Of a stretch of 62,816 nt of DNA, positions 37,738 to 46,035 are shown one piece after another. The position numbers were made by a program, and so were the translations under genes. Below the pieces are notes generated by a model that saw only the letters and a list, made by a program, of their open reading frames with translations, did no database searches and had not been told where the DNA came from. The DNA is from an uncultured Opitutia bacterium. Its GTDB lineage: Bacteria; Verrucomicrobiota; Verrucomicrobiia; Opitutales; Opitutaceae. Position 1 is the first letter of the stretch, and each line of letters opens with the position of its first letter. The stretch covers positions 1 through 62,816 of the forward strand of contig CAIMFY010000040.1 of the NCBI GenBank assembly GCA_903840415.1. Reading direction: 5' to 3'.

Positions 37738-38928
37738 ATGCCCGCGCCGCTGCTCCTCGACCTCACGCACACGAGCCACACCCGGGCGCGGACTGGCATC
37801 CAGCGGGTCACGCGATCGCTCTACGCGGAGCTCGGACCGCAGGCAGTCGGCATCACGCACGACCCGCACATGGGCTGGTGGCGCCCGATCGAACCGTGGG
37901 AGACCGCCAATCTCACCGCCGCCGACGCGGCCGCGAAACGCAGCGCCCAATGGCCGCTCACGGCGAAGCTGCGTGGGCGGCTCCAGCGTTGGCGCGGCCT
38001 CCGTGCCGCGGTCAGTCCTCAACTTACACGCCTCCACTCGTCAGGCCTCATCGTGCCGGAAGTGTTTTCTCCCGCGGTCGCATCCGCGCTGCCAGCGCTG
38101 CTGGCCACGACGCGCGGCCCTCGCATCGCTCTCTTTCACGATGCGATCGCGTTGAAATTTCCGGAGCTGACGCCGACCAAAACCGTCGCGCGCTTCCCGG
38201 CTTATTTGCACGAGCTGCTCGCGTTCGACGGCATCGCAGCAGTCTCGGAGGATTCGCGCGATTCACTCGTCGATTACTGGCACTGGCTCGGCGTGCGCGC
38301 GACTCCGCCGGTGCAGGCGATCCCGCTCGGCGTCTCAGTTCCAGCGCGACTATTCACCAGCACGATCGCTCCCACCGCGGATCCCGTTGTGCTCTGCGTC
38401 GGAACGATCGAGGGACGGAAGAACCACCTCGCGCTGCTCGACGGGTGCGCCCAGCTCTGGGCCGGCGGTGCGCGTTTCCAGTTGCGCCTGATCGGGCTCG
38501 CGCAACCCGACACAGGGCGAGCGGCCCTCGCGTGCATCCGAAGTTTGCAGGCGGCAGAGCACACGCTGCGCTACGACGGACCGCTCGGCGATGCAGCCGT
38601 CTCGACGGCTTACGACGAATGCACGTTCACGGTTTATCCGTCGGAAATCGAAGGCTTCGGTCTGCCGGTCGTCGAAAGCCTCGCGCATGGCAAACCCTGC
38701 CTGTGCTCGCAACGAGGCGCCCTCGGCGAATCGGCTCGCGACGGCGGCTGCATGTCATTTGAGCACATGGATGCGACCACCCTCGCCGCTGGAATCGCCC
38801 GGCTGCTGCAAACACCCGACGAGTTGGAGGCTCTGACATCCGCCGCGCGGGAGCGACACGTTCGAACCTGGTCGGACTACACGCGCGATCTGGTCGCATG
38901 GCTGGGTTCGCTCCCGCGACGGAATTGA
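37738..38928 (+). CDS. GT4 glycosyltransferase
   Basis: A 396-residue GT-B enzyme. The N-terminal D-L-T-H-T-S...R-T-G-I-Q-R-V loop is characteristic of a GT4 subgroup found in O-antigen clusters. In the donor domain V-G-T-I-E-G-R-K-N-H binds phosphate, and Y-P-S-E-I-E-G-F-G-L-P-V-V-E-S holds the E-x7-E motif. The gene begins three bases after the GT-C-like gene stop, after a G-A-A-A-A-G stretch that may serve as a weak ribosome site. A distant relative lies at 40.2-41.2 kb on the opposite strand. The sugar is not known. Confidence 0.85.
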   Translation: MPAPLLLDLTHTSHTRARTGIQRVTRSLYAELGPQAVGITHDPHMGWWRPIEPWETANLTAADAAAKRSAQWPLTAKLRGRLQRWRGLRAAVSPQLTRLHSSGLIVPEVFSPAVASALPALLATTRGPRIALFHDAIALKFPELTPTKTVARFPAYLHELLAFDGIAAVSEDSRDSLVDYWHWLGVRATPPVQAIPLGVSVPARLFTSTIAPTADPVVLCVGTIEGRKNHLALLDGCAQLWAGGARFQLRLIGLAQPDTGRAALACIRSLQAAEHTLRYDGPLGDAAVSTAYDECTFTVYPSEIEGFGLPVVESLAHGKPCLCSQRGALGESARDGGCMSFEHMDATTLAAGIARLLQTPDELEALTSAARERHVRTWSDYTRDLVAWLGSLPRRN

Positions 38929-39017
38929 GTGAGGCCACCCTGATTCACGGGCAGCGGGACCCGAACAGCCTTTGCGTTTGCCAAGGGTAATGGCGACTGC
39001 TCTCGTGCATCTCGAAC

Positions 39018-40214
39018 ATGGCGTTATCTTTTTTTTCGAAGAACAAGAAGGCGATTCAGGCCCGCTGCCGGGACGATTACCCGACGAAAATGCGGCTGAA
39101 ATACGCCCCGTATTACCATGCCATGGAGGCGCAGAACGGCACGACCGTCACGCTCGACGGGCGCGATGTCATCATGCTTTCGAGCAACGATTATCTCGGG
39201 CTCTCGTTTCACCCAAAGGTCGTCGAAGCGGCGCGCGCGGCGATACTCAAGTGGGGCACGAGCACCAACGGCGCCCGCATATCGAACGGCTCGCGGTCGT
39301 TTCATCTTGAGCTCGAGGCTAAGCTGGCGGCGTTTCTTGGCCGCGAAGCCTGCCATGTCCACGCCGCCGGTTATCTTTCTTGCATGTCCTCGGTCGCTTC
39401 GTTTGCCCAAAAGGGCGACGTGATTTTCGCCGACAAGAACATTCATTCCTGCCTCTGGGACGGTATCCGCCTTTCGATGGCGACCGTCGAACGCTTCTCG
39501 CACAACAACCCCGACGATTTGCGCGAGGTCATCGCGCAGACCAACACCGACGCGCCAAAGATGCTCGTAATGGAGGGCGTTTACTCGATGGAGGGCCACA
39601 TCGCCCGGCTGCCTGAAATCGCGGAGATCGCCGAGGAGAATGGACTTTTCTCGGTGCTCGACGATGCGCACGGCTTCGGCGTGCTGGGCCGCCAGGGCCG
39701 CGGCACCGTCGACAGCTTCGGGCTCAACGACAAGATCGACGTCATCTGCGGCAGCATGTCGAAGTCGCTCGCGAGCGTCGGCGGTTTCGTCGCCGCCTCC
39801 AACGAAGTCATCGACTATCTTCGCTCGCATTCGAAGCAGACCACATTCTCGGCTGCGCTCACGCCCGCTCAGGCTGCCGCCTCGATGGCCGCGCTCGACG
39901 TCATGCAGACCGAACCGCAGCACCTCGAACGCCTCTGGGCCAACACGAAAAAATACAAGGCCATCCTGAAGCACCTCGGGTTCGACACCTGGGAAAGCGA
40001 AACGCCCGCCGTCCCGATCGTGCTGGGCTCGAAGGAGCGCGTTTACCCGTTTTGGAAGGCGCTGCTCGATCGCGGCGTGTTCACCGTCATGTCGATCGCG
40101 CCCGCGGTTCCCGCCGGCAAGGATCTTATCCGCACCGCCGTCTCGGCAATGCACACGGATGAGCAGCTCGAAAAAATCGCGGACGCCCTCGCCTACGCGA
40201 TGAAGAAACTCTGA
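39018..40214 (+). CDS. Alpha-oxoamine synthase, serine palmitoyltransferase-like (PLP)
   Basis: A 398-residue fold-type I PLP enzyme of the BioF/KBL/SPT family, which joins an amino acid to an acyl thioester with loss of CO2. The substrate-binding S-S-N-D-Y-L-G-L is at 55-62, a PLP-stacking His143 in N-I-H-S-C-L-W-D-G, D215-D-A-H218-G, and the Schiff-base Lys249 in G-S-M-S-K-S-L-A-S-V-G-G-F. The neighbouring ketoacyl synthase, ACP-dehydratase and glycosyltransferases favour an SPT-like role over biotin synthesis (inference; no other bio genes). A run of eight T in codons 4-7 could allow slippage. BioF or KBL are the alternatives. Confidence 0.8.
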   Translation: MALSFFSKNKKAIQARCRDDYPTKMRLKYAPYYHAMEAQNGTTVTLDGRDVIMLSSNDYLGLSFHPKVVEAARAAILKWGTSTNGARISNGSRSFHLELEAKLAAFLGREACHVHAAGYLSCMSSVASFAQKGDVIFADKNIHSCLWDGIRLSMATVERFSHNNPDDLREVIAQTNTDAPKMLVMEGVYSMEGHIARLPEIAEIAEENGLFSVLDDAHGFGVLGRQGRGTVDSFGLNDKIDVICGSMSKSLASVGGFVAASNEVIDYLRSHSKQTTFSAALTPAQAAASMAALDVMQTEPQHLERLWANTKKYKAILKHLGFDTWESETPAVPIVLGSKERVYPFWKALLDRGVFTVMSIAPAVPAGKDLIRTAVSAMHTDEQLEKIADALAYAMKKL

Positions 40215-40226
40215 GCGTCCACGCGC

Positions 40227-41243
40227 TCACGCCGACAGCGTCTGGCGGATGGTCTCGGCAGCAGCAGCCCAGGTCGGCAGCGCTCGGGTCGTTGCCTCTT
40301 GCTCCAAGTGCGCGAGCCATCCCTCGTCAGTTAGGACGCGCCGCAACGCCGCGCACCAAGCCGTGCGATCGTTCACCGCGACAGGCACGCAGCCGCCACC
40401 ATCGGCGTTTTCCCGCAGCACCGGCAAGTCGCTGCACACGCACGGCACGCCCATCCACAGCGACTCGAGCAGCGGCAATCCGCAGCCCTCGGCGATCGTC
40501 GGGAACACTGTAGCCCGCGCCGTGGCATAGAGCCGGGCGACATCGGCGTCACTCGCCGCCTCGCCGTAGTGCAGGCCGGAAAACTTTTCTTCGAGCGATC
40601 GGATTCGCGCCACGAGCGGCCGACCGAAATGCGGATTAACGCGACCCACGAGATTCAGATCGAATCGCAATCCCTCGCGCCACAGTTCCTCACAGACATC
40701 GAGCAGAAAGGTCTGATTCTTGCGCGGCTCGAGAATGCCCACGCACAGCAGGCCGGAGGTCAGGGGCGAGGGCCGCAAAGTCACGCGCGCTGCCGCGTTG
40801 AAATCAGCCCCGAGCGAGAGCACCTCGACCGGCGGGACTTTCTCGACGCCCTGCCAGCGCCAGAACCCGAACAATTCCGCCCGGCTCGCCGCCGACACTG
40901 CCCACACCCGATCAAACCGCGCCAGCAACTTCATATAACCGGGATGCCGCGCCACGCTCTGCGGCCAAGTGATCTGCGGATGCTTCAGCGGAATCGCGTC
41001 GTGAAAGATCGCTGCCAGTCGGCAGGGATGCGCCGCAAGAAAATCCGAGAAGCCCGGGCGTTCCTCCTCAGAAAAAAGTTCACCGGTGAAAAACCAGTCG
41101 TCGGTTCGCACACCCTGTTTCCACTCCGGCCAGCGGACTTCGGTCGCCGCGGCGCCGAGCCCGTCCGCCAGCCGCGCACTCACGCGCATCAGTCCGGAAC
41201 GATGCCCCGATGAACCCGCTTTCGTGACATCAAAATAAATCAT
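40227..41243 (-). CDS. GT4 glycosyltransferase
   Basis: A 338-residue GT-B enzyme. M-I-Y-F-D-V-T-K-A-G...S-G-L-M-R-V is the same type of N-terminal loop as in the GT4 at 37.7 kb. The donor domain shows V-G-I-L-E-P-R-K-N-Q and P-T-I-A-E-G-C-G-L-P-L-L-E-S with the E-x7-E motif. The start overlaps the stop of the upstream GT4 gene (ATGA); the long frame upstream of it is a shadow. It is the last gene of the minus-strand lipid-like operon, convergent with the alpha-oxoamine synthase. Confidence 0.85.
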   Translation of the reverse strand: MIYFDVTKAGSSGHRSGLMRVSARLADGLGAAATEVRWPEWKQGVRTDDWFFTGELFSEEERPGFSDFLAAHPCRLAAIFHDAIPLKHPQITWPQSVARHPGYMKLLARFDRVWAVSAASRAELFGFWRWQGVEKVPPVEVLSLGADFNAAARVTLRPSPLTSGLLCVGILEPRKNQTFLLDVCEELWREGLRFDLNLVGRVNPHFGRPLVARIRSLEEKFSGLHYGEAASDADVARLYATARATVFPTIAEGCGLPLLESLWMGVPCVCSDLPVLRENADGGGCVPVAVNDRTAWCAALRRVLTDEGWLAHLEQEATTRALPTWAAAAETIRQTLSA

Positions 41244-42505
41244 GGCTTGAGCGCGCGCAGCATCAGCGCATGGAGCCGCGCGGCATTCTTGTGGGCATCG
41301 TAGTTTTCTTCCACCCATGTGCGGCCCACCGCCCGAAGTTTTTCGGCGAACACGTCGTCCGTCGAGAGTCGCCGCAACGCGCTGATCCAATCGGCGGGCG
41401 CATCGACCGCCGCGACGAGACCGGTCACGCCATGCGTCACCGCCTCGGTCGTCGCCGCCGCGGCTGAGGTAATCACGAGGACGCCGACCGAAAGTGCTTC
41501 CGGAATCACGTTGGGCAGACCGTCGCGATCGCCACTGGGCGCGATCACGCCGGTGTGCAGAAGCACGTCGGCCCACGCGAGCTGGCTCCAGACTTCATGC
41601 TGGGCCAGATGACCGGTGAACGTCAGTTCCGCCGCGATACCGAGATGGCCGGCCAGTCTTTCCAATTCCTGACGCAGCGGGCCATCGCCCACGATGCGCG
41701 CTTCGAACGCCACGCCCGCCGCCCGCAGCGCCGCGTAAATCCGCAGTTGATGATCGAGGCCCTTCTTCTCGACGAGACGCGCCACGCAGACGAGGTGAAG
41801 CGGGGCGCGCGAGGCCCGCAGCGGCTTCATCGCGGGCAGTCGATCGAGGCCGCGCCGAATGCAAAAAATTCGATCGGTGGCGAGACCGCGCGCGATCAGC
41901 GCTCGGCGGCCCATCTCAGTCGAAGTATGAATGAAGGCCGCGTGTTGCAGTTTGTCATCCAACCACCAGTCGCCGCCGTGTTCGTAGATGTCGTAGGCGT
42001 GCGCCGCGGCGCTAAACTTGTGTCCGTCCATGCGCCAGAGCAGCCAGGCCGCGGTCGCCGGCGCGCCGCCCCACGCGGCGTGGACGAGCGCTGGTGGATT
42101 TTTTCGAAACGCCCGCGCCTCCAGACAGGCGAAGCCGGCGCCGAGCATGTTCTCCCAAAAATTCAGCCACGACGGCGCGCGCCGCGTGAACAGCCCCCGC
42201 AGCAGCTGGCGCAGCACCTCGGGCCGCCGCCACGCTTCCGCCGGGATCAGCCAAATCAGCGTGAGGAGTCGCCATTTGTTGAACCGCGCCACTGGCATAC
42301 CACGGAAGGTGCCCCCACCGCCCCACAGCGAAAAGAGCCGGAGCTCCGCGCCTTGAGCGCGCATCGCGATCACTTCGCGTTGCAGAAACGTCTCCGTGTT
42401 TTTGGGAAACGTCGTGAAGAGATAGGCGATGACAGGCGCAGCGTTCGGCAAGATCGTGCCAGTGTGGGCTTCGCCTAGCGCCCGGCAACGCGGAAGAGGC
42501 GTCAC
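41240..42505 (-). CDS. GT4 glycosyltransferase
   Basis: A 421-residue GT-B enzyme. L-F-T-T-F-P-K-N-T-E-T-F-L starts the acceptor domain. V-A-R-L-V-E-K-K-G-L and P-N-V-I-P-E-A-L-S-V-G lie in the donor domain; the E-x7-E motif is modified to D-R-D-G-L-P-N-V-I-P-E-A. The GTG start overlaps the stop of the GT28 gene (GTGA), and the stop overlaps the next GT4, so three glycosyltransferase genes are chained by overlaps. This is consistent with ordered addition of sugars to one acceptor. Confidence 0.85.
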   Translation of the reverse strand: MTPLPRCRALGEAHTGTILPNAAPVIAYLFTTFPKNTETFLQREVIAMRAQGAELRLFSLWGGGGTFRGMPVARFNKWRLLTLIWLIPAEAWRRPEVLRQLLRGLFTRRAPSWLNFWENMLGAGFACLEARAFRKNPPALVHAAWGGAPATAAWLLWRMDGHKFSAAAHAYDIYEHGGDWWLDDKLQHAAFIHTSTEMGRRALIARGLATDRIFCIRRGLDRLPAMKPLRASRAPLHLVCVARLVEKKGLDHQLRIYAALRAAGVAFEARIVGDGPLRQELERLAGHLGIAAELTFTGHLAQHEVWSQLAWADVLLHTGVIAPSGDRDGLPNVIPEALSVGVLVITSAAAATTEAVTHGVTGLVAAVDAPADWISALRRLSTDDVFAEKLRAVGRTWVEENYDAHKNAARLHALMLRALKP

Positions 42506-43743
42506 TTCGCCGCGCGACCGTGGCCATTACCATTACCGTTTGACGACGGCGGAAACGGACGACGGCGGATCGGTTTCTCGCCAGCCGCTTCGTTTGCCAG
42601 CGCCACGACTTCCTCGATCAGAATCGTCGGATCCTCCTCGTAGCGGAGTTTCAGGAAGTTGGCGCGCACGGTATCGTAGGCGGCGGGGTTCGCCAGCCAA
42701 GTGTCGATGAGGTGGCCAAAGTCGGCGGCGTCCTCGATTTTTTCGGAGGCGGCGCCGTTGCGGAAAAATTTCCACGTGAGCTGCTCCTGCGGCATGATGC
42801 CGCCAAACGCGTTAAAAATAATAGGGCACTTGAAGTGCAGGGCCTTCGCGCAGGTCGTCGTGCCGCCGCGCGTGACGATCACATCGCTCGCCTGCATATA
42901 AAGGTGGACGATGTCGGAGTAGCCCTCGATGTGGCAGTCGAATTCCGGGTGCGTGGCGCGCCAGTGGACGAGTTCGTTGTAGGCTTCCTTGTTGCGGCCG
43001 CAAATGACGATCGCCTGCACGCGGTCGGCGTGGGCGAGCAGCACCGGCAGGAGCTCGTGGTGGTTGTTCGCCCCGTTGCCACCCGTCGCAAGAAAGAAGG
43101 TGAACTTGTCGGCATCGAGGCCGAGCCGCTTGGATTTGAACACGCGCCGGTCCACCGGCGAGAGCACTTCGAGGTGCTGGCGCGGCAGCATCAGGTAACC
43201 GCGCACGCGGGTTTTCTCGATGGGAATGCCGGACTTCACCGCGAAGTCGCGCGCCGTCGGCGTGCGCGAAAAATAGAGATCCACCGTCGGCTCGATCCAG
43301 TTACGGGAGTAGCCCCAGCCACCGGAAAACTCGCCACAATACGTGGCGCAGCGCACCTTGTCGGCGCCGAGCGTCGTGCGGGCGAGTTGAAAATAGCCGC
43401 GGTTGAGACAGTCGTGCACACTGAAGATGAGGTGCGGTTTATACTCCTTCAGCACCTTGACATAATAGCCGGCCCCAAAGGTGACGTCGCTGCGGTTGAG
43501 CCAACTGAGCACTTCGACAACGGCATAGAACAGTTTGTGCACCCACGGCGCGCTACGCTGGATCCGGTTGTAGAGGTTTACGCCGGTGCGGTTCACGGCG
43601 GAGGATTTCTCGAGCATCTGCTCGATGCGCACATCGACATCGTGCCGATAAAGCTGGAAACACCACTCCGCGAAAGCCTCGGCGCGGGCATCGTGGCCGC
43701 CGCCGGTGCTGGAAGTGAGAACGAGAATGCGAAGCTTGGACAT
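42502..43743 (-). CDS. MGDG-synthase-like GT28 glycosyltransferase
   Basis: A 413-residue GT-B protein. The N-terminal S-S-T-G-G-G-H-D-A-R-A-E-A-F matches the GGGH motif of monogalactosyldiacylglycerol synthase and processive diacylglycerol glucosyltransferases, which glycosylate a lipid at the membrane. The central S-V-H-D-C and C-terminal R-G-G-T-T-T-C-A-K-A and P-Q-E-Q segments fit the donor site. An N-G-N-G-N-G-H-G tail closes it. It is embedded between an SDR/ketoacyl synthase pair and two GT4 genes, so the acceptor is probably the lipid made by them (inference). Confidence 0.85.
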   Translation of the reverse strand: MSKLRILVLTSSTGGGHDARAEAFAEWCFQLYRHDVDVRIEQMLEKSSAVNRTGVNLYNRIQRSAPWVHKLFYAVVEVLSWLNRSDVTFGAGYYVKVLKEYKPHLIFSVHDCLNRGYFQLARTTLGADKVRCATYCGEFSGGWGYSRNWIEPTVDLYFSRTPTARDFAVKSGIPIEKTRVRGYLMLPRQHLEVLSPVDRRVFKSKRLGLDADKFTFFLATGGNGANNHHELLPVLLAHADRVQAIVICGRNKEAYNELVHWRATHPEFDCHIEGYSDIVHLYMQASDVIVTRGGTTTCAKALHFKCPIIFNAFGGIMPQEQLTWKFFRNGAASEKIEDAADFGHLIDTWLANPAAYDTVRANFLKLRYEEDPTILIEEVVALANEAAGEKPIRRRPFPPSSNGNGNGHGRAAK

Positions 43744-43749
43744 GTCGGG

Positions 43750-44592
43750 TCAGGTGACGTCGAAATACTTTGCCTGAAGGCGGCGCTTAAACGCAAGGGA
43801 GCCGAAGCGGGCGAGAAATGGCGCCACCACGGCTTGAAAGAAACGGCCTGTGCGCACGGTGCCGCTACGCTGGCGCAGCAGGGCCCGACGGAGTGCGACG
43901 GCGGCGTGCGCCGGCGCCGGACCGCTTTTCATCATAGCGGCAAACGCGGCCCAGGCGCGCGTCTGACGCGGCGATTCGTTGGTGAGGGGACGCAGCACGG
44001 AACCTTCGAAATCGGTCCGATAATCGCCGGGCCGGACGTCGAGGACAATGACGCCGGTGCCGGACGTTTCGAGCAGCAGGCTTTCGTTGAGCGCGGTGAG
44101 GCCCGCCTTCGCGATGTTATAGGCGCTCTGAAACGGCAGCGGAAATTCGGCGGCAAGTGACGAGACGTTAACGAGCGCACCCCGATTACGCGCGAGGAAG
44201 CCACGGAGCGCGGCGTGCGAAAGGCGCGCGGTGTTGACGAGCATCACCTCGAGCTGAGTCTGCCAGACGGGAAACTCCACCGCTGCAAACTCGGCAAAGA
44301 CACCGTAGCCGGCGTTGTTGACGACGAGATCGAAGCCGCCGGCCTCGGCCTCGGATGCATGAAACACCGCCTCAGCGTGTGCCCCGTTCCGCAGATCAAG
44401 CGAGACCGCGGTGAACAAATCGGCGTGCGCCGGCACGGCGGAAAAATGATCAAGCCGCGCGACGTCGCGCGACGTGCCCCACACTCGCACACCGTCGGCG
44501 AGCAGCATGGCGGTGAACGCGCGCCCCAGCCCAGTGCTGGCGCCCGTGACGAACGCCGTGCGGTAAAGATCGGAAACGCGGTCGGCGGGCAC
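43750..44592 (-). CDS. Short-chain dehydrogenase/ketoreductase
   Basis: A 280-residue classical SDR. T-G-A-S-T-G-L-G binds NAD(P), N-N-A-G-Y-G at 92-97, catalytic Ser about 144 in N-V-S-S-L and Y158-N-I-A-K162 are intact. Size and motifs suit either a beta-ketoacyl or 3-ketosphinganine-type reductase; context next to a ketoacyl synthase and an alpha-oxoamine synthase fits both. GTG is the start. The C-terminus has basic and hydrophobic residues that could touch the membrane. Confidence 0.8.
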   Translation of the reverse strand: MPADRVSDLYRTAFVTGASTGLGRAFTAMLLADGVRVWGTSRDVARLDHFSAVPAHADLFTAVSLDLRNGAHAEAVFHASEAEAGGFDLVVNNAGYGVFAEFAAVEFPVWQTQLEVMLVNTARLSHAALRGFLARNRGALVNVSSLAAEFPLPFQSAYNIAKAGLTALNESLLLETSGTGVIVLDVRPGDYRTDFEGSVLRPLTNESPRQTRAWAAFAAMMKSGPAPAHAAVALRRALLRQRSGTVRTGRFFQAVVAPFLARFGSLAFKRRLQAKYFDVT

Positions 44593-44598
44593 AACGGT

Positions 44599-45861
44599 TT
44601 AGGCGACGCGTTTTAGGACGAGGGCGACATTGGCGCCACCGAAGCCACTGCTGTTCTTGACGACAATATTCGCAGGAGTGTTTTTAGTCGTGAGGGGAAT
44701 ATTCAAGCCGGCGCATTCGGGTTCGATCTTGGTGAGATGGGCGTTGCCGGGGATGAAGCCCTCGCGCAAAGCGAGGCCGCAGAAGCCGGTTTCCATCGCT
44801 CCGGCGAGCGAGAGACCGTGGCCGGTGAGCGCCTTGGTGCTGCTGACGAGCGGGCGCCTCGCTGCGTCCTTGAAAACTGAGCGTAACGCGCGCGCTTCGG
44901 AAATGTCGCCAATGAGTGTGGACGTCGCGTGGGCGTTAACGTAATCGACCTGCTCGGGCGCGACGTGCGCGGCCCGGAGCGCGAGCTTCATTGCCGCCGC
45001 CGAGCCGCCACCCTCGGGATGCGAAATGGCGACGTTGTAGCCGTCGGACGCCTGCCCCCAGCCGAGAAATTCGGCATATGGCGTGATGCCCCGGCGCACA
45101 ACCTCGTCCTCGGTTTCGAGCACGATCACTGTGGCGCCGCCAGTGCCGACAAAACCGTCGCGCGCGGCATCGAACGGACGCGAAGCGAGATTCGGATCGG
45201 TTTGCAGGGAAAGCGTTCTCATGCCGGCGAAGGGCAGGATGGCGTCGACGTTGCCATCTTCCGCACCAACGACGAACATCCGTTTCTGCCGTCCGAGCAC
45301 GAGGTCGTCGAAAGCGTAGCCGAGCGCGTGCGCCGACGAGGCACAGGCCGACGAGAAACCGCACGAAACGCCCTGAATCTTAAAAGCAGCGATGAGGTTG
45401 AAGTTCAACGTGCCCGCGATCGAGGCAACGATACCGAACGGTGTGCACCGCATCACTCCGAGCTGTTTGAGTCGGTCGTTGTGGTGATGCAGGAGAAAAG
45501 GCGAACCCGCGGAGGCGGCGTAAAGTCCAGTGTCCGGATTGGAAATATCAGGCTCAGTCAGCTTCGCATCTGCGACCGCTTGAAGCATGGCGCAGTGAGC
45601 GAATAATCCGTTGGGGGCCATCGTACGCAGCAGCTCACGCTTGATTTTGTAGGCCGCGGGAAAAGTCCAGTCCTCGGGATCGGTCGAATCGGTGCCAAAA
45701 TCCTTGATCGTGCCAATGACTTTACAGGGGATATCGGGCTTTTGAAACGGCGGGTAGAGTTCGAATCCGTGGCGCAACTCACGGAGGCTGCGCGTGACGG
45801 TGCCGGCGTCGTTGCCGATGCTTGTGACGAAACCGAGACCGGTAAGAAAAACTCGAGGCAT
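44599..45861 (-). CDS. Beta-ketoacyl-ACP synthase (KAS I/II-like)
   Basis: A 420-residue thiolase-fold condensing enzyme. Catalytic Cys173 sits in S-S-A-C-A-S-S-A-H-A-L, His311 in N-A-H-A-T-S-T (usual G is A), K343 and His348 in S-S-T-K-A-L-T-G-H-G-L-S-L-A-G-A-M-E. This triad extends acyl chains from malonyl-ACP. It is a single KAS with its own ACP-dehydratase upstream, so it is probably a specialised chain-length enzyme rather than the housekeeping FabF. Its GC-rich leader lies after a terminator that ends the ACP-dehydratase transcript. Confidence 0.9.
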   Translation of the reverse strand: MPRVFLTGLGFVTSIGNDAGTVTRSLRELRHGFELYPPFQKPDIPCKVIGTIKDFGTDSTDPEDWTFPAAYKIKRELLRTMAPNGLFAHCAMLQAVADAKLTEPDISNPDTGLYAASAGSPFLLHHHNDRLKQLGVMRCTPFGIVASIAGTLNFNLIAAFKIQGVSCGFSSACASSAHALGYAFDDLVLGRQKRMFVVGAEDGNVDAILPFAGMRTLSLQTDPNLASRPFDAARDGFVGTGGATVIVLETEDEVVRRGITPYAEFLGWGQASDGYNVAISHPEGGGSAAAMKLALRAAHVAPEQVDYVNAHATSTLIGDISEARALRSVFKDAARRPLVSSTKALTGHGLSLAGAMETGFCGLALREGFIPGNAHLTKIEPECAGLNIPLTTKNTPANIVVKNSSGFGGANVALVLKRVA

Positions 45862-45973
45862 GCGTTGGGAAAACGGCGCCGGACAGGCCGGCGAGGCCGA
45901 CGGGTGCCGTTAGGAGAGTCGGAAGTGAAGGCGGTTCGCGGACGGCGGTCAACGCGGGAGGGACGCCGATTCG

Positions 45974-46005
45974 ACAAAAAACGGCGACCAAAATCGGCCG
46001 CCGTT
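45974..46005 (-). terminator. Rho-independent terminator between ACP-dehydratase and ketoacyl synthase genes
   Basis: On the minus strand the stem AACGGCGGCC/GGTCGCCGTT (10 pairs, one G-T) encloses GATTTT and runs into a T-tract. It lies about 30 bases after the ACP-dehydratase stop and before the ketoacyl synthase gene. The two may therefore be expressed at different levels or from separate promoters. Confidence 0.8.
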
Positions 46006-46035
46006 GAAATCGAGAAGCAGTGAATCGGGGCTCAC

